From: Tritrichomonas foetus
Lineage: Eukaryota; Parabasalia; Tritrichomonadida; Tritrichomonadidae
Length of the DNA stretch: 12,862 nucleotides
NCBI GenBank assembly: GCA_001839685.1
Contig: MLAK01000061.1
Coordinates: 1-12,862 of the forward strand
Direction of reading: 5' to 3'
A model generated the notes under the pieces. It saw nothing but the letters and a program-made list of their open reading frames with translations. It searched no databases and had not been told where the DNA came from. Position numbers and translations under genes: made by a program. Shown here piece after piece: positions 7,751 through 12,862 of the stretch (within the stretch, counting starts at the first letter, position 1; every line of letters starts with the position of its first letter).

Positions 7751-8908
7751 TTAATCAACACGCTTTGGTATGGGAAGCCCGAAAGGTTTCCTTGGAAGAA
7801 TTCCTGTTGCATTAAAATTATTGCTTTTCACAATAGATTTCATTCCACCTGGAAAAGATTGTCTTGTTCTATTATGAAATTGGCTTGACCGTGATCTTGT
7901 AACTGACGGAATTGGTGTATTCGATGTTTTTGGAGAAACATAATTTAATAGAATAAAAGGAGAAGCAATACCATGATCTTTTGGTTCTTTTTCTCTTTCA
8001 TGACAATTTGCAATTGCCGGTACAGAAATTCTATTCAAAGGTGGTAAAGAAGATCCACTTTCTGATCTTCTTCGAACTGTAGCTAAATTTAACCAAGGAT
8101 GGTTCAGAATATTTTCTGTAGATATTCTTTCATTTGGATTCACTTTTAAAATTTGCTTTATTAAATCTGCACAAGCAGGTGAAACTGTGTTAGGAATTGT
8201 GTATCTGGCTTTTTGAATTTGTTCAATCATTTTCGGAACATTTCCAGTAACCCATGGATGCTCGTATGTTGCTAATTCATAAAGAATAACACCAAGGCTC
8301 CATATATCACTTTTTTTACCATCATATTTTGTCATTTTAAGACATTCTGGAGCAGTATAACTTGGTGAACCACAGAAAGTATTCAACTTTCCATCATTGA
8401 CAATAAATCCACATAAGCCAAAATCTGCAAGTTTAATATTTGGGAAAACTGTAACTAATATATTTGGAGGTTTTAAATCACGATGAGCTACATCATGTTG
8501 ATGACAAAAATCAACAGCATTGACAATCTGTTTGAAGATTGTTGCAACTTGTGTTTCCTTAATCTTCTGTTTGGTCATCAAAACATCAAGTAGGGAACCT
8601 CCATTACAATAATCTATGACTAAATAAAAGTTTTCTAAATCAACAAAAAATTCATACAATTGAACAATATTTTCATGTTTCAATAATACCATTGTATCTA
8701 GTTCTCGTTGTAAATGTTTTTGATCTTTTTCATCAATTAACATTTTTTTGGGAATGATTTTCATCGCAAAAAAATTAGATGTACTGTTTTTTTTGGCTTT
8801 GTATACAACACTAAAAGCTCCACTTCCTAAAATTTGAACAAGTGTATAGTCGTTAATTGTATACGGACAAACAAATGGTGGAGTTGGACTTGCGAAAGTG
8901 TCATTCAT
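7751..8908 (-). CDS. Serine/threonine protein kinase, CAMK/AMPK-like
   Basis: This 385-residue protein should phosphorylate Ser/Thr on protein substrates using ATP. The kinase domain spans about residues 21-275. It has a glycine loop GSGAFSVV (28-35), the ATP-binding Lys50 in FAMK, the helix-C Glu69, the catalytic His142-Arg143-Asp144, Asn149, Asp162-Phe-Gly and Ala-Pro-Glu (186-188). All catalytic residues are present. The activation loop LNTFCGSPSYTAPE with Thr177 is the AMPK/Snf1/MARK pattern, so activation by an upstream LKB1-like kinase is possible. The catalytic loop reads HRDLKPPN instead of the usual HRDLKPEN. The Ser/Arg-rich tail of about 100 residues (RRRSES near the domain end) has no recognised domain and may hold phosphorylation sites. 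The frame extends upstream only to a TTG, so I use the ATG. The stop TAA is followed by A, giving UAAA. Trichomonads have hundreds of such kinases, so a specific pathway cannot be named. Confidence 0.92.
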   Translation of the reverse strand: MNDTFASPTPPFVCPYTINDYTLVQILGSGAFSVVYKAKKNSTSNFFAMKIIPKKMLIDEKDQKHLQRELDTMVLLKHENIVQLYEFFVDLENFYLVIDYCNGGSLLDVLMTKQKIKETQVATIFKQIVNAVDFCHQHDVAHRDLKPPNILVTVFPNIKLADFGLCGFIVNDGKLNTFCGSPSYTAPECLKMTKYDGKKSDIWSLGVILYELATYEHPWVTGNVPKMIEQIQKARYTIPNTVSPACADLIKQILKVNPNERISTENILNHPWLNLATVRRRSESGSSLPPLNRISVPAIANCHEREKEPKDHGIASPFILLNYVSPKTSNTPIPSVTRSRSSQFHNRTRQSFPGGMKSIVKSNNFNATGILPRKPFGLPIPKRVD

Positions 8909-8911
8909 TTT

Positions 8912-8916
8912 GGTGA
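8912..8916 (-). promoter_or_regulatory. Possible initiator for the kinase gene
   Basis: On the minus strand TCACC lies just before the start, giving a 6-nt leader. It has the TCA core and the Y position but not the W of TCA(+1)YW. It is a weak but well-placed match. Confidence 0.3.
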
Positions 8917-9133
8917 TAAAATGCGTACGTATAAAATTCAATGGATGCGAAATTTTAGATGATTGAGAGGAATAAATAAAATGCTAAAATAATCATGAAT
9001 TCCAACTTTTGTAGAGAATTAACATACTACAATATGTATAATTACTATAAAGATATTTTAAGCTTGCTGATTTTGTGGTATCTCTCGTAAAAATGAAGAT
9101 AAAATTGTTATTATGTTTTGCATTCATTGAAAA

Positions 9134-9209
9134 ATTATCACAAATATTTGAAAAGGTTGGATTCAATGATAATCGCATCATCTACACATATTATCACAAA
9201 TATCTGAAA
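9134..9209. repeat. 20-bp direct repeat with one mismatch
   Basis: ATTATCACAAATATTTGAAA at 9134-9153 recurs as ATTATCACAAATATCTGAAA at 9190-9209, 56 bp apart. Both lie 225-300 bp upstream of the kinase ATG. It could be a duplicated binding site or a small tandem duplication remnant. Confidence 0.7.
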
Positions 9210-9380
9210 TTCTTGTCAATTTACATGTTTTGGTACATTCATTAAAAGCGCCTTTCTTGAGGTAAAATGTTATAGAAATTGTGAAGATGATGTTATCATC
9301 ATATAATTACTTAGATAAATCGATTTTACAGATTTTATGACTGAGGAAAGTGTAAATTAAAATATCATCACATTAGATTA

Positions 9381-9381
<1 letters not shown>

Positions 9382-9416
<35 letters not shown>
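9382..9416. repeat. 35-base homopolymer A tract
   Basis: An uninterrupted run of 35 A residues on the plus strand. It is far longer than any other run in the window. It might be a slippage tract, an old poly(A) tail of a retroposed RNA, or an assembly artefact. No intact element with target-site duplications is visible beside it. Confidence 0.9.
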
Positions 9417-9418
<2 letters not shown>

Positions 9419-9640
9419 TATTTGAACTGATATAAATTGTGAATAGTGAAAATATGAATTATAAGAATGCTTCTCCTTTATTTAAATGAAAATCTATAAT
9501 CTAAAATGAAGTATGTCTAAGTCTGACTTTTTAGGCATTTTAGACACAAGATATCATTTCTAAAAAAAAGTCACGCAAGATGAATATTTTGATTTTTTTT
9601 AATATTTACTTTAATGCACTAATAGGGAAAATAAGAATCC

Positions 9641-10833
9641 TCATACACTTAAAAAATTCTTGATTTTAGTCATCATCAAGGTCTTTATTCTGGATCTCTT
9701 ATAAAATCTTCTTATTTTAGCTATAGACTTGATAATTAATGTTGCATAACAAATTTCAAAATTCTTATACGTTTGAATGCATTTAAATGCAGATTTTTTA
9801 CATTTTCCTGTTAAAAAGCCTCTTTTTTCGTTGAGATGATAATTTGGTAAGTGAAAATAGATTATTTTGGTGATTCTCACTCTTTGTTTTTTAAATAAAT
9901 CTTATATATTTTCATGTTCATCACCAACAAACGTATATTTTTGAGAAACTGTCATTTGAATTACATATAAATGTCTTTTAGGATATTCAAATATGAGTTC
10001 ATCATTAAAAGACTGTGAAAAGATTGATGATTTGAAGACATTATTCGTATATTGCTTTGACTTCCATAATTTTGTCACAAAGTCATCAATTATATTATCG
10101 TTATTAATATGAAATTCTACATGTCCTTATAAATAAATACATAAATGAGTTTTTTATCATATAAAAATGTAAGATGATTGAATGTTAGTACCTCCAGAAA
10201 AGTATCAATGTTGGAAGCAAATAATTCAGCGAAAAAACTATGTTATATGGAAACCCTACTACTGAAATTTCCCTGCTATTTTGCTGTTAAGATTTGATGA
10301 TGGTCTGTCATATGAGTATTTTACAAATTCCGAATATTCTGCTTGAAATTATTGGTAAAACTTTAGAGTTGGGGAAAATGCGACATCAACATTTGTGTGT
10401 TGGAGAACTGGTTTATTATCATTTCTTAGATGTCTTTTCTTTGAATATGCTTTTCCTGAGCTTGAAATGTTTTTCAACCAAGCCGTAGTTGTATTTTTAG
10501 CTGTTGTATGTTGAGGTTCTTGTATTTTCTGGTAATATGACTTGACTTCGAGAAAGCATGCAAAAATATGATTAGAGATCTATACAAGAAGTAAAATATA
10601 AGTGTACTTTTCACGATATAATCCTAATAAATTATGTTTTTTTCCATGGAGATTTCAAACCACCAGACACCAAAGCCTTTATAATTAATTAAAACATGAG
10701 AACTAAAAGATCTAACCGTCCTAGTTGGGATACAAATTACGAGTGACAAGAACTTTAGTACATCTTTCGAATTTTTTTCATGTTTTTAACATAGAAAAGT
10801 TCCTTGAATTTCATTAACAGCCAAAAGTATCAT
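9641..10833 (-). pseudogene. Probable decayed protein-coding gene, family unknown
   Basis: No single frame is intact here, but one strand carries a relay of long open segments. From an ATG at 10833, frame A reads to a TAG at 10624-10626 with one internal TAA (10786-10788). Frame B is open for 76 codons from 10579 to 10352, has a TAA, then 29 more codons to 10262. Frame C is open from 10242 to 10120. Frame D is open for 74 codons (10126-9905), has a TAA at 9902-9904, then 86 codons to a TGA at 9641-9643. That is about 160 codons with one stop, which is unlikely in DNA this AT-rich. Products have balanced acidic and basic residues, for example SFNDELIFEYPKRHLYVIQM. A C2-like beta pattern was suspected but is not firm. 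The start has the 16-bp leader seen at 11-26, and the gene follows the fructosamine-kinase gene head to tail. Confidence 0.45.
9920..9938. repeat. 19-bp exact repeat, copy 2 (partner at 6232-6250)
   Basis: The second copy of ATCACCAACAAACGTATAT. It lies within the decayed-gene trail, 16 bases before its in-frame TAA in minus-strand direction. Flanks differ from copy 1 on both sides. Confidence 0.7.
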
Positions 10834-10846
10834 TTTGTAAACCTTT
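10831..10846. repeat. 16-bp repeat, copy 2 (partner at 11-26)
   Basis: CATTTTGTAAACCTTT, reading AAAGGTTTACAAAATG on the minus strand, so that its final ATG is the likely first codon of the decayed gene. It sits about 90 bp beyond the stop of the fructosamine-kinase gene. Confidence 0.5.
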
Positions 10847-10937
10847 ACAAACATTTATCCAATGTATGATAATTAATTTTTTTAAAAAAAAATCGAAAAA
10901 TCTCCCTTTTCTACCTTTTTATTGATTTATTTTCATT

Positions 10938-11798
10938 TTATCTAAATAAACTTTCAATTATTGAAGATGCCTCGGTTTCATATCCTCCTCCAAACATATA
11001 TGCATGATTCAAAATATGGTAAAGGTTATAAATTCTCTTTCTAGTTTGATAACCATCATGAATTTTGAGCACTTTCTCATAATTTTCGAAAAACTTACGC
11101 CCGAAGCTTCCAAAAAGCTCACTCATTGCTAGGTCTACTTCGCCATCTCCATAATAGCATGCTGGATCATAAATACATGGTGTTCCTTGTGATGTACCGC
11201 AATTTCCACTCCAGAGGTCGCCATGAACTAAAGTTGGTTTCACTTCATTGTCGTGAGGCCTCAAAATTTCGATGATTTTGTCTTCAACTTCTTTAACTGG
11301 CCTTTTGGTGATTCTTTTGGGGCCAATTTGATTAAGAACAAAGGATATTCTATGACGAGCAAACCATTCACTCCATGGCTCATCAGTCATTGTGTTATCC
11401 AAAACGGTTGATCCGCAAAATGTTGTGATTGGAAATCCAAATTGCTGAGCTTGCCCTGCTTTATGCATTCGTGCCAGGGGCTCGCCGAGATCGGCTGTGC
11501 CGCTTCTGAGGTTCGGAATGCAAGTCATTATTAGATATGATAATTTATTTAATACTCCTGCTTTAATTGGAGTGGGGCAAAGGACTGTGTTTGTATTTTT
11601 GATGTGTTCTAAGCCGGCGCATTCAGCACGGAAGTTGTCAATGAAAGAAGGACTGTTTGTTTTAATAAAATATGTTTCTTTAGCGGTTTGAACTTGGTAG
11701 GCCGAAGAAATATCACCTCCACCACATTCTGATATGTGTTTGATTTCATCTGTGATGCCACCATCTTTCAGTATCTCTCCCAAGATGTTCTTTGACAT
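10938..11798 (-). CDS. Fructosamine/ketosamine-3-kinase family protein
   Basis: This 286-residue protein belongs to the fructosamine-3-kinase family, which phosphorylates sugar adducts on proteins or amines so that they break down (deglycation). The length fits the family (about 290-310). Visible motifs are a glycine loop GGGDISSAY (26-34), a nucleotide-binding Lys46 in FIKTN, the catalytic HGDLWSGN (192-199, base Asp194, Asn199), the metal-binding Asp211 in YDPA followed by CYYGDGEVDLAM, and a C-terminal YNLYHILNHAYMFGGGY. The loop has Asp29 where plant and animal enzymes have a redox-active Cys, so it resembles the bacterial form. Origin by transfer from bacteria is plausible but unproven. 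The frame extends upstream only to a TTG, so I use the ATG at 11798. The stop TAA is followed by A, giving UAAA. The ATG is 36 bp from a tRNA gene on the same strand. Confidence 0.93.
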   Translation of the reverse strand: MSKNILGEILKDGGITDEIKHISECGGGDISSAYQVQTAKETYFIKTNSPSFIDNFRAECAGLEHIKNTNTVLCPTPIKAGVLNKLSYLIMTCIPNLRSGTADLGEPLARMHKAGQAQQFGFPITTFCGSTVLDNTMTDEPWSEWFARHRISFVLNQIGPKRITKRPVKEVEDKIIEILRPHDNEVKPTLVHGDLWSGNCGTSQGTPCIYDPACYYGDGEVDLAMSELFGSFGRKFFENYEKVLKIHDGYQTRKRIYNLYHILNHAYMFGGGYETEASSIIESLFR

Positions 11799-11813
11799 TC
11801 GATATTTATTTCC

Positions 11814-11831
11814 AAAAAAAAAAAGCAAAAA
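11814..11831 (-). terminator. Probable Pol III terminator of tRNA-His
   Basis: On the minus strand a T5 run (11831-11827) starts 3 bases after the tRNA discriminator and an 11-T run (11824-11814) follows. T runs of four or more stop RNA polymerase III. The second run ends only 15 bases before the ATG of the fructosamine-kinase gene, so it must also lie in that gene's leader or core promoter. Confidence 0.75.
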
Positions 11832-11834
11832 GTT

Positions 11835-11906
11835 TGGGTAAGCCGTGAATCGAACACGGGTCTATTGAGCCACAATCAATAATGCTAACCATTACACTAC
11901 TTACCC
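11835..11906 (-). tRNA. tRNA-His (anticodon GTG)
   Basis: The cloverleaf is complete in 72 bases. The 7-bp acceptor stem pairs GGGTAAG with CTTACCC. The D arm is GTGT/GCAT with loop AATGGTTA. The 5-bp anticodon stem pairs ATTGA with TCAAT around TTGTGGC, so the anticodon GTG lies at 11871-11873. The T arm pairs CCGTG with CACGG around TTCGATT. The discriminator is A. GTG decodes histidine CAC/CAU. Internal A-box (TAGTGTAATGG) and B-box (GTTCGATTC) sequences fit RNA polymerase III promoters. The base before the 5' end is A on this strand, so the G-1 of tRNA-His is not encoded and would be added afterwards, as usual in eukaryotes. No intron is present. Confidence 0.96.
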
Positions 11907-12313
11907 TACTTTTTATTGATTTTACACTCTATAAAAACTAGGAATATACTAAAATGTTTTCACGTTAGCCTTTAGTCGGGTTTTCTAAAAAGTGAATTGA
12001 TGGGATGTAAACTCTTAAAGTTCAATTTGGAATCCCTAGTTGTTTAGTGGAAACATTTTAAAATATCTTTGAGGAATGTTGTTTTCGCAAACAGTTAGTT
12101 TAGAGTTTAGTGAGTACTCATCATAATACGAATGATATAATAAGAATAACTTTTCTTTCTTTTTGGAAAAACGAATTTCACACAGATTCATTGTCATTTT
12201 TGTCCTTCCATGTGATCAATTAAGAAAATCTTATTTGTACACCATCATTATCTTAGTGGAACGAATGATTTGTAATTGGACAAACAAAACAATGTTGGTT
12301 CCATTGTTTGAAG
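11907..12313. other. Intergenic spacer upstream of the tRNA
   Basis: About 400 bp of AT-rich sequence hold no convincing gene. The short plus-strand frame at 12163-12345 has no domain. I see no further RNA gene or notable repeat. Confidence 0.5.
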
Positions 12314-12739
12314 TCAATCATTTATGGGCAGAGATTCTAAAATAGTATTGTATTTAGCTAATGCTCTCGAATATCCTTTATCTGCTGCCATTTTATAATA
12401 TTTGATTGCTTTTGAATAATTTCGTTCAATTCCTTCGCCATCTTTGAACATATTTGCATAACAAAACATTGCATCTGAATTTCCTAAATCAATTGACATT
12501 TTATAATATTTGATTGCTTCTGAATAATTTCGTTCAATTCCTTTTCCATACTCTAATATATGTACATAACCATAAATGGCATTTGAATTGGTTAAATCAA
12601 CTGTTTGGCGATTGCCATTTTTATCGAGATAATAAATTCTTGAGAAAATAGTTATGCCGTATACGGCATGTCGTATATATATAGAAAAAGTTGAAGAATA
12701 TATCTTGTATAATAGCTCCAAAGAAAAAGTGGAATGCAA
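12314..12739 (-). pseudogene. 5'-truncated Sel1-repeat protein fragment
   Basis: The frame encodes two clear Sel1 (TPR-like) repeats of 36 residues, roughly residues 52-87 and 88-123, with the motifs EYGKGIERNYSEAIKYYKM and KDGEGIERNYSKAIKYYKM, and ends SLPIND before a TGA. Sel1 repeats are alpha-helical hairpins used as protein-binding scaffolds. Full trichomonad proteins of this type are longer, often with an N-terminal kinase domain. The first 50 or so residues look like noncoding translation, the only far-upstream start is a TTG, the frame closes at 12752, and the first internal Met is mid-repeat. I therefore read it as a fragment that lost its 5' part. A short expressed protein from a non-ATG start is the less likely alternative. 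Confidence 0.7.
12389..12543 (-). repeat. 47-bp direct repeat of the Sel1 units
   Basis: The 47 bases at 12389-12435 and 12497-12543 differ at one position (T against C), with an offset of 108 bp, equal to 36 codons. They encode RNYSxAIKYYKM of the two Sel1 repeats. The near-identity at DNA level means recent duplication or gene conversion. Confidence 0.88.
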
Positions 12740-12862
12740 TATGACATCTATTCAAAAAGAAACAATTTATTTTTTCCTTTCAATAAAATTCTATATAAAT
12801 TTTAAGATTCTGAAGATGTATTCATTATTTTCAAATATTAATGAAATTTCAAAGAATCATGG
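12740..12862. other. Right-edge sequence, no gene seen
   Basis: AT-rich sequence upstream of the Sel1 fragment on the minus strand. All frames are interrupted by stops, and I find no repeat or RNA gene. The missing N-terminal coding part is not present here in any frame. Confidence 0.45.

Larger units (their letters stand above)
8917..9640. other. Upstream spacer of the kinase with repeats and poly(A)
   Basis: No gene is seen here. The frame at 8993-9181 is short and has no domain. The stretch holds a 20-bp near-repeat, a small GATGAT/ATCATC hairpin (9286-9300) and a 35-base A tract, each listed or described separately. It is probably regulatory spacer plus decaying sequence. Confidence 0.5.

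Noticed and set aside
8993..9181. Minus-strand ORF upstream of the kinase
   Set aside because: It is short, without a domain, and lies in a repeat-bearing AT-rich spacer; a leader peptide is not supported.
1..12862. CRISPR arrays, phage defence cassettes or bacterial operons
   Set aside because: No regularly spaced repeats or operon-like spacing are present, and the tRNA, RING, RRM and kinase genes are eukaryotic.

Overview
The window looks like nuclear DNA of an anaerobic protist of the trichomonad (parabasalid) type, such as Trichomonas or Tritrichomonas. The species is an inference; no search could be run. The sequence is AT-rich and the genes are compact with no canonical introns. Most starts have a TCA-type initiator a few bases upstream, as in trichomonads. 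Some stops have the overlapping UAAA seen in trichomonad mRNAs. The gene families are ones expanded there: DUF3447-type ankyrin proteins, Sel1 repeats, CAMK/AMPK-like kinases, and a bacterial-looking fructosamine-kinase-like protein beside a Pol III tRNA.

Layout, left to right. A multi-RRM RNA-binding protein is on the minus strand (262-2199). It is divergent from a RING-H2 E3 ligase of the RNF126/RNF115 type (2948-3577). Next is a plus-strand ankyrin-repeat protein (4210-6009). It has an odd 15-codon insertion, and its last repeat (6054-6158) is separated from the ORF by a stop and a frame change. A hypothetical protein with small-residue-rich hydrophobic segments follows (6626-7321). It converges on a minus-strand protein kinase (7751-8908).

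The 2 kb between the kinase and the next intact gene has no annotated-length gene. It holds a 35-base poly(A) tract and short direct repeats. It also holds a minus-strand trail of open segments in alternating frames (about 9641-10833) that reads like a decayed gene. After it come a fructosamine/ketosamine-3-kinase family gene (10938-11798), a tRNA-His(GTG) gene only 36 bp upstream of its ATG, and a 5'-truncated Sel1-repeat fragment near the right edge (12314-12739).

The genes are single transcription units and show no shared pathway: RNA binding, ubiquitin ligation, ankyrin scaffold, kinase signalling and deglycation. The main points for a second look are the decayed gene, the broken ankyrin C-terminus, the tRNA and kinase-gene overlap, the shared 16-bp and 19-bp repeats, and the internal duplication in the RRM protein. 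Several minus-strand frames open further upstream only through TTG or GTG. I moved the kinase, RRM and fructosamine-kinase starts to the first ATG.
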